A stretch of 64,000 bases of DNA, from assembly GCA_903970165.1 (NCBI GenBank), contig CAJCHZ010000126.1, positions 28,542-92,541 of the forward strand. Reading direction: 5' to 3'. The position numbers were made by a program, and so were the translations under genes. The notes under the pieces were generated by a model. That model saw only the letters and a program-made list of their open reading frames with translations, did not search any database and was not told the DNA's origin. Each line of letters opens with the position of its first letter. Position 1 is the stretch's first letter. This document shows positions 17,572-25,772 of this stretch, piece after piece. This DNA is from Betaproteobacteria bacterium. GTDB taxonomy: Bacteria > Acidobacteriota > Terriglobia > Acidiferrales > UBA7541.

Positions 17572-19230
17572 ATGCTTAGAATCACAACGGAAAAGAAGCG
17601 TGGTAAGACCACCCTGAGTGTAGAGGGAAAGCTGGCTGGCCCTTGGGTGGCGGCTTTGGAGCAGTGCTGGCGCGAGCGAACGGCGGAGGAAAAATTCAGC
17701 GTGGATCTGTGCGGGGTTAGCTTCATCGATGCGGCAGGCAAAGCGTTGCTGAAGGAAATCCATCAGCAGGGCGGAAAGTTGATTGCCGAAGGATGCCTCA
17801 ACCAGGCGATCGTCGAGGAAATTGCCGGGCCGGAAGGAACACATAAAACGGGGTGCGGCGGCCGGAAAAAGGGTTCGCACATTATTTTTTATTTGGCGTT
17901 TTTCAGCCTGCTGGTGACGCCAGCGGCTTTGTGCGCGCAAGGGACCACGAAGCCAAGCGATTTGCCCGCGAATGCACCGACGGGAGTTCTGCGATTGACG
18001 CTCGATCAAGCGGTGAGCTTGGCGCTGAAACAGAACACGACAGCGCAGATCGCAGTTTTGACGGCGGCGGAAAGTGTTCAGGACAGGAACACAGCGCGGG
18101 CGGCACTGCTGCCACAGGGTAGCTTGAGTGTTTCCGACAACGTGGAGCGAATCAACCTCGCTGCGTTTCTTGGCAAGCCAATCCCGGGTTTCTCCGAACA
18201 TATCGGTCCGTTCCAGGTTTTCTCCGCCGGACCAACCTTTAGCGCACCGGTCTTTGATTTGACTCTATTCCGGCGGTATCAGGCGGCGCGCGAGACGGCT
18301 AACGCCAGCAAAGCCGACAGTCTTTCGGCGCGCGAGCAGGTGATTCTGCTGGTGGTGTCGCAATACATCGGAACACTGCGCGCTGTGGCGAGCGTGCAGG
18401 CGTCTCAATCGCGAGTCGAGCTGGCGCAGGCGCTGTATGACCAGGCCGCGGACCTGCAGAAGGAAGGCGTTGGCACGGGAATCGACACGCTGCGAGCGAA
18501 CGTGGAGCTGCAGAATGAAAAACAGACGCTGCTCCAGGCAGAAGATGACAGGGAGACTTCGCTCTACGGGTTGAGCCGGTTGCTGAATCTTGACCCGCGC
18601 CAGAGCATCGAATTGGCCGACTCGCTGGGTTTTTTCGATACACCGCAACCGGACGTTATCTGGAGCATCGATTCGGCGCTAAAGGAGCGGCAAGAATGGA
18701 AGTCGCTTCAGGAACAGATCAAATCGGCTGGTCTGGAAAAGAAAGCGTCGCAGGAATCGCGGCTTCCGAAGCTGGATTTTAACGGGAACTGGGCCTACGA
18801 AGGCGCTTCAGGAACATCGGGCATCCCGACTTACAATTATGGCGCGAACGTGAGCGTCCCGATTTTTACTGGCGGGCGAATCCACGCGGAAATCGTGAAG
18901 GCGGACCTTGAGATTCGAAAGTTGGAGCAGCAGCGCGACGACTTGAGAAATCAAATCGCGCTGGACGTAAAGACGGCGCTGATCAATCTCGATTCGGCGC
19001 GCAACCAGGTGCAAGTGGCCAATCTGGGAGTGCAACTTTCGAAGGAGGAAGTGGATCAGGCGCGGGACCGCTTCAAGGCCGGGGTGGCCAACAACATCGA
19101 AGTGATTCAGGCGCAGGATTCGTTGGCGCGCGCGAACGACAATCAGATTGCGGCGCTGTATCGGTTTAATCAGGCGCGAGCGGACTATGCGCGCTCGATT
19201 GGACAGATGGAAAAGATTTACTCGAAGTGA
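17572..19230 (+). CDS. STAS-domain/TolC outer membrane efflux protein fusion
   Basis: The 552-aa frame has two parts. Residues 1-85 resemble a STAS domain (anti-sigma-antagonist fold) with VDLCGVSFIDAAGKALL, where the usual phosphorylated Ser is Ala55. A second hydrophobic segment at 101-124 (IIFYLAFFSLLVTPAALCAQ) looks like a TolC signal peptide with a cleavage site, followed by a full TolC-family outer-membrane channel (about 135-552, LTLDQAVSLAL near the start, and the repeat near 380-550 with YNYGANVSVPIFTGG). No good internal ATG/GTG lies before the signal segment, so the frame seems to be translated as one protein. It is first in an operon, 6 nt before the HlyD gene, with AGGA upstream of the ATG. 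How a STAS domain could precede an exported part is unexplained. Confidence 0.85.
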   Translation: MLRITTEKKRGKTTLSVEGKLAGPWVAALEQCWRERTAEEKFSVDLCGVSFIDAAGKALLKEIHQQGGKLIAEGCLNQAIVEEIAGPEGTHKTGCGGRKKGSHIIFYLAFFSLLVTPAALCAQGTTKPSDLPANAPTGVLRLTLDQAVSLALKQNTTAQIAVLTAAESVQDRNTARAALLPQGSLSVSDNVERINLAAFLGKPIPGFSEHIGPFQVFSAGPTFSAPVFDLTLFRRYQAARETANASKADSLSAREQVILLVVSQYIGTLRAVASVQASQSRVELAQALYDQAADLQKEGVGTGIDTLRANVELQNEKQTLLQAEDDRETSLYGLSRLLNLDPRQSIELADSLGFFDTPQPDVIWSIDSALKERQEWKSLQEQIKSAGLEKKASQESRLPKLDFNGNWAYEGASGTSGIPTYNYGANVSVPIFTGGRIHAEIVKADLEIRKLEQQRDDLRNQIALDVKTALINLDSARNQVQVANLGVQLSKEEVDQARDRFKAGVANNIEVIQAQDSLARANDNQIAALYRFNQARADYARSIGQMEKIYSK

Positions 19231-19236
19231 GGGGAC

Positions 19237-20541
19237 ATGAGCATTGAAATCGAAGTAGGGCTGGAAAACGCTACGAAGGTAAGACCGCTCATCAATGAGC
19301 CAGTCGAAGTCGAAAAAGAAGCACCCAAAGGGCTGGCAAATCCGAAGATGCAGCGGCTTGCGATTGTTGGCGGCGTGGTACTGATCGCCGCGGTCGCCGG
19401 ACTTTTTCTCTATTACGGGGACCGCGAAAGTACGGACGACGCTCAGGTTGACGGGCACATCACTCCCATTGCTTCGAAAATTTACGGCCGTGTGGCCCAG
19501 GTGCTGGTGGACGACAACCAGCCCGTAAAAGCGGGTCAAACGCTGGTGAAGATTGATGACGGCGATTACCAAGCGGCGCTGGAACAGGCGAAGGCAGCGG
19601 TAGCGTTGGCGGAAAGCGAAGCCAAGTCGGCCGGAGTGGACGTGCCGCGAACGGCCCAGAATACGGCAAGCGGAACCTCCAGCGCGGACGCTCAGCTGTT
19701 GGGCGCACAGGCGGATCTGGCGCGGGCGCAAGCAACCTACGAGCAAGCGCAAACGGCGGATTTGGCATTCGCGAAGGCCAACGTGGACAAGAGCATTGCG
19801 AACGCCGCGCTGGCGAAAGCGGATTTGGCGCGTTACACACCCCTTGTGCAAAAAGGCGAAATCTCGCAGCAACAGTGGGACGCAGCGAAGGCCAATGCGG
19901 ACGCGACGGCGAGCGCCTTGAAGGCCGACCAGGAAAAATTGTCACAAGCGCAGCGCAATGTCGAAGTCGTAAAGGCGCAGCTCGATGCGGCCAAGGCGCG
20001 GGTTCTACAAATGCAAGCGATGGTCGAGAGCGCGAAGGCGGACACGAAGCAGGTAGGGATGCGCACTGCAGACGCGGAAGCAAAGGTCGCGAAAGTGGCG
20101 CAAGCGCGAGCGGCGCTCGATGCGGCGCAGCTCAATGTGAGCTATACGAACGTGGTTGCCCCAATTGACGGCGTGGCCACGCACAAGCAGGTCGAGCCGG
20201 GGCAGATTGTGCAAGCGGGACAGGGATTGCTGGTCGTGGTGCCGCTGCAGGGTGTTTGGGTCACGGCAAACTTCAAAGAAACGCAGCTGAAAAACATGAA
20301 GGCTGGGCAAGAAGCGGAAGTCAAAGTGGACACCTACGGACGCACTTTCAAAGGGCACGTCGATTCCATCGCTGGAGCGACGGGTGCCGTGCTGAGCCTG
20401 CTGCCGCCGGAAAATGCCACCGGGAATTACGTGAAGGTCGTGCAGCGCATTCCCGTGAAAATCGTCCTCGATAAGGATTCAGTTGGCACGTACGTGCTGC
20501 GGCCTGGGATGAATGTGGATGCGACGGTGATTACGAAGTAG
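19237..20541 (+). CDS. HlyD/EmrA-type membrane fusion protein
   Basis: A 434-aa periplasmic adaptor linking an inner-membrane pump to the TolC channel. One transmembrane helix lies at about 45-65 (LAIVGGVVLIAAVAGLFLYY), followed by the lipoyl-like half motif DDAQVDGHITPIASKIYGRV, a long Ala-rich coiled-coil hairpin (about 110-290), the second lipoyl half (VVAPIDGVATHKQVEPGQIV) and a beta-barrel domain (GVWVTANFKETQLKNMKAGQ). This is the EmrA branch. The SD GAGGGG is six bases ahead of the ATG. The gene is tightly coupled to the STAS-TolC gene before it and is followed by the MFS pump. Confidence 0.92.
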   Translation: MSIEIEVGLENATKVRPLINEPVEVEKEAPKGLANPKMQRLAIVGGVVLIAAVAGLFLYYGDRESTDDAQVDGHITPIASKIYGRVAQVLVDDNQPVKAGQTLVKIDDGDYQAALEQAKAAVALAESEAKSAGVDVPRTAQNTASGTSSADAQLLGAQADLARAQATYEQAQTADLAFAKANVDKSIANAALAKADLARYTPLVQKGEISQQQWDAAKANADATASALKADQEKLSQAQRNVEVVKAQLDAAKARVLQMQAMVESAKADTKQVGMRTADAEAKVAKVAQARAALDAAQLNVSYTNVVAPIDGVATHKQVEPGQIVQAGQGLLVVVPLQGVWVTANFKETQLKNMKAGQEAEVKVDTYGRTFKGHVDSIAGATGAVLSLLPPENATGNYVKVVQRIPVKIVLDKDSVGTYVLRPGMNVDATVITK

Positions 20542-20652
20542 GGCGGCAGGATTGTTCGCGAAAAAATTGGCGACAGGCTGGAATAAAGAAAAGATTTGGC
20601 GCAGTTCAACGTAGTAGTTGGTAGAGGTTGCACAGCAAGAGTTGGACGGATC

Positions 20653-22242
20653 ATGCGGAACAGACTACTCGCCAAATTGAGAACGGCAGACGGGTCGATC
20701 AACCCCTGGGTAATTGCCGTGACGGTGACCTTGGCGACGTTTATGGAAGTGCTGGACACCTCCATCGCCAACGTGGCGCTGCCGCACATTTCGGGGAATC
20801 TTTCGGCCGGCGCGGATGAATCCACCTGGGTGCTTACTTCGTATTTGGTTTCAAACGCGATCGTGCTGCCGCTTTCCGGATGGTTTTCGGGGCTGATCGG
20901 GCGGAAGCGTTTTTACATGACTTGCGTGGCGATTTTCACGGTCAGTTCGTTTTTGTGCGGGCTGGCGCCGAGCCTCGGCGTGCTGGTGCTTTTCCGGGTT
21001 CTGCAAGGTGTGGGGGGCGGCGGATTGCAGCCCAGCGAGCAGGCCATTCTGAACGACACGTTCCCCCTGTCAAAACGAGGTATGGCATTCGCGGTTTACG
21101 GAATCGCGGTTGTGGTGGCGCCAACGATCGGGCCTTGGCTGGGTGGATGGATTACCGACAATTTTTCCTGGCGCTGGATTTTTTACATCAACGTGCCGGT
21201 CGGAATCATTTCCTTGATGCTGACGTCGTTTTTGGTTTCCGATCCGCCACACATGAAGCGGGCAAGCGTCAAGAGCGGATTCCGGATCGATTACATCGGA
21301 ATCGGGTTAATCAGTCTCGGACTGGGAAGCATGCAGATCATTCTAGACAAAGGACAGCGCGATGACTGGCTGGCATCAGGCTTTATCCGCGTTTTCTTCG
21401 TCCTGATGCTGATCGGAATCGCCGCGGGAATCATTTGGGAGCTTCGGCAGAAAGAGCCGGTTGTTGATTTGAAGATGCTCAAAGACCGCAACTTCGCGAT
21501 ATCCACGGTGGCGATGTTTTTCCTGGGCTTCGTGCTCTATTCGAGCACCGTGCTGATTCCACAGTTCTTGCAGGAGATGCTGGGCTACACGGCCGAGCTT
21601 GCTGGGATGGCGCTGTCCCCGGGCGGCGCGGTGATTATGTTGATGATGCCCGTCGTCGGAATCCTGGTCTCGAAGCTGGACACGCGAATTCTCGTCGCTT
21701 TTGGCTGTCTGGTGTCCTCCATTGCTCTGTTCTGGATGGCTGGGTGGGATTTGCAGCTCGATTACAGCCATGCAGTGCGGGCGCGCATGCTCCAGAGCTT
21801 CGGGCTGGCGTTTTTGTTCATCCCGATCAACGTCGCGGCGTTTGCGTATGTGCCAAAAGAAAAGACCAACATGGGCACGGGGATCATCAATCTCGCGCGA
21901 AATGTCGGAGCCAGTGTGGGCATCGCCACGGTGACCACGATGCTCGAACGGAGAACGCAAGCGCACCAATTGCGGCTGATTGAGACCGTGAATAATATGA
22001 ATCCCGCGCTGTCGACGATGACCAACGGCAACACGGCGCGTCTAATCTCTTACGGGTCAAACTCTTCGCATGCGGCCCAGCAGGCGAAGGGTATGGTCTA
22101 CCACGTAGTGCAGAACCAGTCGGCGATGCTCGCCTTCGTCGACAACTTCAAGATGCTGGGCGTGGTTTTTCTCGCGGTTATTCCGGTTTTATTGCTGATG
22201 AAGAAACCGAAAGCGCCTACCGGAGGAGTTCCGGTGCACTAA
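20653..22242 (+). CDS. DHA2-type MFS multidrug exporter (EmrB-like)
   Basis: A 529-aa, 14-helix major facilitator of the drug:H+ antiporter-2 family. Signatures are the motif-C-like start LDTSIANVALPHISGNL (about 31-47), WVLTSYLVSNAIVLP, SGWFSGLIGRKRFY, and GPWLGGWITDNFSWRWIFYINVPVG. It should export hydrophobic drugs, bile-like compounds or plant phenolics through the EmrA- and TolC-like partners encoded just upstream. The ATG at 20653 is preferred to the TTG at 20596, whose extra residues are not family-like. A loop near the C-terminus (about 440-495) is polar and longer than in E. coli EmrB. Confidence 0.9.
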   Translation: MRNRLLAKLRTADGSINPWVIAVTVTLATFMEVLDTSIANVALPHISGNLSAGADESTWVLTSYLVSNAIVLPLSGWFSGLIGRKRFYMTCVAIFTVSSFLCGLAPSLGVLVLFRVLQGVGGGGLQPSEQAILNDTFPLSKRGMAFAVYGIAVVVAPTIGPWLGGWITDNFSWRWIFYINVPVGIISLMLTSFLVSDPPHMKRASVKSGFRIDYIGIGLISLGLGSMQIILDKGQRDDWLASGFIRVFFVLMLIGIAAGIIWELRQKEPVVDLKMLKDRNFAISTVAMFFLGFVLYSSTVLIPQFLQEMLGYTAELAGMALSPGGAVIMLMMPVVGILVSKLDTRILVAFGCLVSSIALFWMAGWDLQLDYSHAVRARMLQSFGLAFLFIPINVAAFAYVPKEKTNMGTGIINLARNVGASVGIATVTTMLERRTQAHQLRLIETVNNMNPALSTMTNGNTARLISYGSNSSHAAQQAKGMVYHVVQNQSAMLAFVDNFKMLGVVFLAVIPVLLLMKKPKAPTGGVPVH

Positions 22243-22308
22243 TGCGCGCGGGTGTGCCTGCATTCGCCGGAAAGGGAACAAAAAGTTTTTTGTAATCAAG
22301 GGGGGACG

Positions 22309-22980
22309 ATGGCAACGCAAGCGACAGCAGCAACACAAGTGGCAATCGCACCACAGCTCAGCGAGGAGAAGCTGATCCGCGCTGGGCAGAAAGGCGATTC
22401 GCAAGCGGTGGAAACCCTATTCCGCCGGTATCAACGGCCGTTGTTTCAGACGGCGCTGCGCGTCCTGGGGAACACCGAGGACGCGGAAGATGCCTTGCAG
22501 GACGGGCTGCTTTCCGCCTACCGCAACATGAAGCGCTTTGAAGGGCGTTCGCAGTTTTCAACGTGGCTGACGCGTATCGTGATCAATGCCGCGCTGATGC
22601 GGCGTCGCAGTGCCAAGGCGCGTCCCGCGGTTTCGCTGGATGAACCGCCACGTGAGGACGAGTTGCCGATTGCCGAGCGTTTCGCAGCCGAAGGGCCGAA
22701 TCCGGAGCAGGTTTTTGCAGGAACGGAATTGCGGGAAATCATCAGCGAAAATCTGCATGAGCTTTCACCGCTCCTGCGCACCGCGTTTGTATTGCGTGAA
22801 GTGGAGGGCTATTCGACCGGCGAGGCAGCGAAGAAACTTGGAGTCACCGAGAACACCTTGAAAGCGCGTCTCTGGCGCGCGCGGCACCAGCTTGCCGAGC
22901 GGCTTGGACAGCGTCTGCGGCGAATCAAGGACGACATGACAGGCGGCGGCATGGGCGACGCGGAATGCAGCTACTGCTAA
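22309..22980 (+). CDS. ECF-type RNA polymerase sigma factor
   Basis: A 223-aa extracytoplasmic-function sigma factor. Region 2 lies at about 30-100 (GDSQAVETLFRRYQRPLF, then NTEDAEDALQDGLLSAYRNMKRFEGRSQFSTWL), and region 4 at about 150-205 (LRTAFVLREVEGYSTGEAAKKLGVTENTLKARLWRARHQL). It directs RNA polymerase to a stress or surface regulon. The start ATG at 22309 has GGGGGA upstream. No anti-sigma gene follows; a bidirectional hairpin ends the unit. Sigma factors of this long, RpoE-like subgroup are common in acidobacteria. Confidence 0.9.
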   Translation: MATQATAATQVAIAPQLSEEKLIRAGQKGDSQAVETLFRRYQRPLFQTALRVLGNTEDAEDALQDGLLSAYRNMKRFEGRSQFSTWLTRIVINAALMRRRSAKARPAVSLDEPPREDELPIAERFAAEGPNPEQVFAGTELREIISENLHELSPLLRTAFVLREVEGYSTGEAAKKLGVTENTLKARLWRARHQLAERLGQRLRRIKDDMTGGGMGDAECSYC

Positions 22981-23055
22981 GGCCGAAGTAACCAGCAAAA
23001 GTAACCAGCAAAAGTAACGAGCTGAAGAATTAAGAGGGTAAAGGTCTACGTTCAG

Positions 23056-23082
23056 AAGGGCCGGCGAAGTTGCCGGCCCTTT
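23056..23082. terminator. Bidirectional hairpin terminator
   Basis: A perfect 10-bp stem AAGGGCCGGC/GCCGGCCCTT with a 6-nt loop (GAAGTT) lies between the convergent sigma-factor gene and pheA. It is T-rich on one side and probably ends both transcripts. Two tandem AACCAGCAAAAGT-like units at about 22989-23015 precede it. Confidence 0.7.
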
Positions 23083-23094
23083 CCTTTGGCGCGT

Positions 23095-24054
23095 TCACCG
23101 ATGGCCGCCCAGCGAGTCACGCGCGCCAAGGTAGATTCCGAGGCCGCGTACCTCGCTGGTCGCTTTGCGGACTTCTATGAGAGCAGCCTCGAGGCCCTCC
23201 GGGCGCTCCGCCTCAATGTCGATAAAAAATCGATACTCCCAAGGCTGGCCATGAATTGGGCGGCTTTCGATTTTCAGCAGGTTCACCTGATACCGTGCGA
23301 AAGGTTCGAGAGCGGCCAGCAAAGCGCCGGGACGATGAGCAAGGCGAAGCGCGAGCGACATCTTCAACATCCGGGGAGTTGGTGACAGTTCCGTTTGGCG
23401 AAACTGCAGCTCAGCCATTAGATCGGTCACCGCGGCCGACGTTCCCCGCGCTGCATTCGCCGTGTCAACTCGGGCTTGCTCCTTGCCTGGAACGGGAATG
23501 AGCAAAAGAAAGCGCGTGAAATTTTCGGCGTTGTCCTGAATGTCCGTCGCAAGAATTACGCCCCCATAGTGTTCAGCGGCGCGCCGCCCTGCGATCGCCG
23601 CTGCCGATGGATCTCCGCGCCCAACAACTTCGCGGACACTTCCCGCCGTATCTTCAACGGGAAGGCGCTTAAAGTTTGGGTGCGCCAGGAAGAAACTCTC
23701 GCATTGCGCAAGAGCCATCGGATGAGAAGCGACGGAAAGAATGGCTCCAAGTGAAGAGCCGGGACAACCGATCAGATAATGTTCGATGGGCAGAATGGTT
23801 TCGGCAACGATGCCAAGATTGCTGCCGAGGAGGAGGTCGTATACGCGGACGACCGAGCCTGCCAGAGTGTTTTCCACCGGTGCCAGGAGGGCGTCGGCTA
23901 GGCCTTCGTCTATCGCACGGAAAGCGGCGTCGAACGTCGGGCGCGGAACCGTCGTAATTCCTTCGCCCAGCAATTGAACAGCGGCTTCCTCGCTGAAGGC
24001 GCCAGGTTCGCCTTGGAAAGCGACTCGTATCTTGAGATTTTCCGCCGTGCTCAT
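23095..24054 (-). CDS. pheA: Prephenate dehydratase
   Basis: It converts prephenate to phenylpyruvate in phenylalanine synthesis. At 319 aa it is the monofunctional type without chorismate mutase. The catalytic domain begins VAFQGEPGAFSEEAA (about 10-24) and includes PVENTLAGSV and the active-site NFTRFLLL (about 186-193). The C-terminal ACT domain (about 230-310) holds RPGALLAALEPFARYQVNL and IESRP, which bind phenylalanine for feedback inhibition. It is convergent with the sigma gene, with a shared terminator, and divergent from the DinB gene. Confidence 0.94.
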   Translation of the reverse strand: MSTAENLKIRVAFQGEPGAFSEEAAVQLLGEGITTVPRPTFDAAFRAIDEGLADALLAPVENTLAGSVVRVYDLLLGSNLGIVAETILPIEHYLIGCPGSSLGAILSVASHPMALAQCESFFLAHPNFKRLPVEDTAGSVREVVGRGDPSAAAIAGRRAAEHYGGVILATDIQDNAENFTRFLLLIPVPGKEQARVDTANAARGTSAAVTDLMAELQFRQTELSPTPRMLKMSLALRLAHRPGALLAALEPFARYQVNLLKIESRPIHGQPWEYRFFIDIEAERPEGLEAALIEVRKATSEVRGLGIYLGARDSLGGHR

Positions 24055-24312
24055 GTTCTGGCCAGCCTTTGCGTTTTGGCGAAGTTAAGACGCCGCTCGA
24101 AGCGCGCGCGAAAAACGCGCCCACACCCGTGCGAGACCGAGCCCTATGATGAAATGAAAACGAAGCTGCTGCAAGTTGCGCCGCCGCTCGTAAAAATCTG
24201 CCGTGCCACGATGTTCTGGAGCCACTTTGGAATCGAATCCCATGGATGGCGATCCCAAAAGCAGCCCACCGCCGCAGGCTGTCACGGTATACTGCGCTCG
24301 GGGAGAAGCAAT

Positions 24313-24846
24313 ATGAAACTGGCCAGGCCGGAAACCGGGGAGTACGCCTCTGTCTACGAAAAGTATATTGGACTCTTTCCTGGAACGGATGTTGTGAGCG
24401 CCCTCGAAGCCCAGCGCGTGCAGACCATGCAACTATTCGCGGGGCGAAGCGAGCGGGATGGCAATTTCCGCTACGCGGCCGACAAGTGGACGGTGAAGGA
24501 AGCGCTCGGCCACGTCTCCGATTCGGAGCGTATCTTCGCCTACAGGGCGCTGCGCGTCGCGCGCGGCGACAAAACGCCCATGGAAGGCTTCGAGCAGGAC
24601 GACTACGTTCGCAGCGCCGGTTTCAACGAGCGCACGCTCGCGAGCCTGGTAGAAGAATTCGCCGAAGTGCGCGGTGCCAGCCTGGCGTTGTTCCGTTCGC
24701 TCAGCGATGACGCATGGCTCCGCCGCGGCACGGCCAACAAAAATGAAGTGACCGTGCGGGCGCTGGCGTTCATCATCGCCGGGCATGAACTGCACCACCG
24801 GAAAATCCTCGACGAGCGTTATTTTTCCGCTATCCCGCGCGCCTGA
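24313..24846 (+). CDS. DinB family protein
   Basis: This 177-aa protein has the DinB/YfiT-like four-helix fold. Likely metal ligands are His in KEALGHVSDSERIFAYR (about 61-78) and the paired HELHHRKIL near the C-terminus (about 158-166), giving a three-histidine site. Such proteins act as thiol-dependent transferases or unknown hydrolases. The ATG at 24313 has GGAGAAG upstream, so the longer open frame from 23974 is not needed. It starts away from pheA and overlaps the end of the small membrane gene at 24830 on the other strand. Confidence 0.85.
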   Translation: MKLARPETGEYASVYEKYIGLFPGTDVVSALEAQRVQTMQLFAGRSERDGNFRYAADKWTVKEALGHVSDSERIFAYRALRVARGDKTPMEGFEQDDYVRSAGFNERTLASLVEEFAEVRGASLALFRSLSDDAWLRRGTANKNEVTVRALAFIIAGHELHHRKILDERYFSAIPRA

Positions 24847-25078
24847 TCCTGACAATCCGCGCGTGCGCATGCTTCGAGCGGCGCGGCTTCAGAAGGTAGT
24901 AGAACAGGATGGCCGCCACTGTGGTGCCGAACGCTGCCGCCAGGACCGTAGCGGCCTGCGCATCGACCGGGTGCTCCAAGGCATTCCCCAGCAGGTAGAA
25001 ACCGAGCAAAAGGAAGAGTATTGCCAGGAAACTCACCAGGCTTCCGAAGGTGCGAGCAAGCCCTTCGCGAATACCCAA
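24830..25078 (-). CDS. Small membrane protein
   Basis: The 82-aa product has two clear hydrophobic helices (about 14-33 and 41-63) and a basic tail rich in Arg, Lys and His. No family is recognised. The only frame-opening codon is the TTG at 25078 and it lacks a good ribosome site, so the start is uncertain. The last 17 bases overlap the end of the convergent DinB gene. It is supported by hydropathy rather than by homology. Confidence 0.45.
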   Translation of the reverse strand: MGIREGLARTFGSLVSFLAILFLLLGFYLLGNALEHPVDAQAATVLAAAFGTTVAAILFYYLLKPRRSKHAHARIVRIRRAG

Positions 25079-25125
25079 GGTTTTCGCGTGATGTAGGGTC
25101 GGGAAAGGGTATCGGCTCGCATGGC

Positions 25126-25335
25126 TTAGTTCTCCTGGGAGCCGTCGCGCACAGACATCGGCTCATGGACGTGCAGAAAATCCAGATACGTGAAATTCGG
25201 TGCCGTGCAGCTTCTTTTCATGGGTGCCCCGCAGACGCAGCGGGGGATGCCTGCCGCGATGCCGCTGCCGGATTGAACTAGCGCCTCGCAGTGGCAGGCC
25301 GGATTTGCGCAATGCCAGCGCTCTCCCGTTTTCAT
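25126..25335 (-). CDS. Small Cys-rich protein
   Basis: A 69-aa protein with Cys pairs spaced as C-x4-C-x-C in HCANPACHC and C-x-C in RCVCG followed by another Cys, which suggests a small zinc-ribbon or similar metal-binding fold. No family is recognised. GAGGG lies three bases before the ATG at 25335, which supports it as a real gene. It is on the minus strand, before the small membrane gene (48 nt apart), and the two could be co-transcribed. Confidence 0.55.
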   Translation of the reverse strand: MKTGERWHCANPACHCEALVQSGSGIAAGIPRCVCGAPMKRSCTAPNFTYLDFLHVHEPMSVRDGSQEN

Positions 25336-25772
25336 GACCCTCGTGTAGATGGAATATACAGAGCAGTAAATATAGATGTCAAGAAGCCATTTCGTGGAAG
25401 AGTAGTATACTCTGCGGTAATCTGTGGAAACTTTGCTTCGAAACTTGGTGCCCGCGTGACGCGTGCGGGGTCCTGCGTGCCCGCTTGCTGCGCTGTGTCA
25501 TCCGTGGGCCGGACCCCGAGAATTTGGCACGCATCCCGGACATCGGTCCCCCTTGGGTTGCGAGGGTTGCTGGCGGCTGCTAACATTCATTATTTGCGGG
25601 GTGACCGGCATTCGTGCTGAGGTTACCTGCACTTGGCGGATAGTACCCCTTTTGTTTTTGTTGGTGTCTGCAGACTGGCCGATACGAAGAACACCCACAA
25701 TGCCGTCCAGGAAATGTGCGGCCGCTTCATGGCCGGCTGACAGGTTCCGGCCCGTGCGGAAGGAGATCAAGA
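25336..25772. other. Intergenic region upstream of lpdA operon
   Basis: This 437-nt region has no convincing gene. An AT-rich stretch (25355-25415) includes the inverted repeat AGAGTA-GTA-TACTCT (25399-25413), a possible operator. The promoters of the small Cys-rich gene and of the lpdA operon should be here. Confidence 0.4.

Noticed and set aside
23974..24312. N-terminal extension of the DinB frame
   Set aside because: It overlaps the pheA start on the other strand and has no coding character; a good start with SD lies at 24313.
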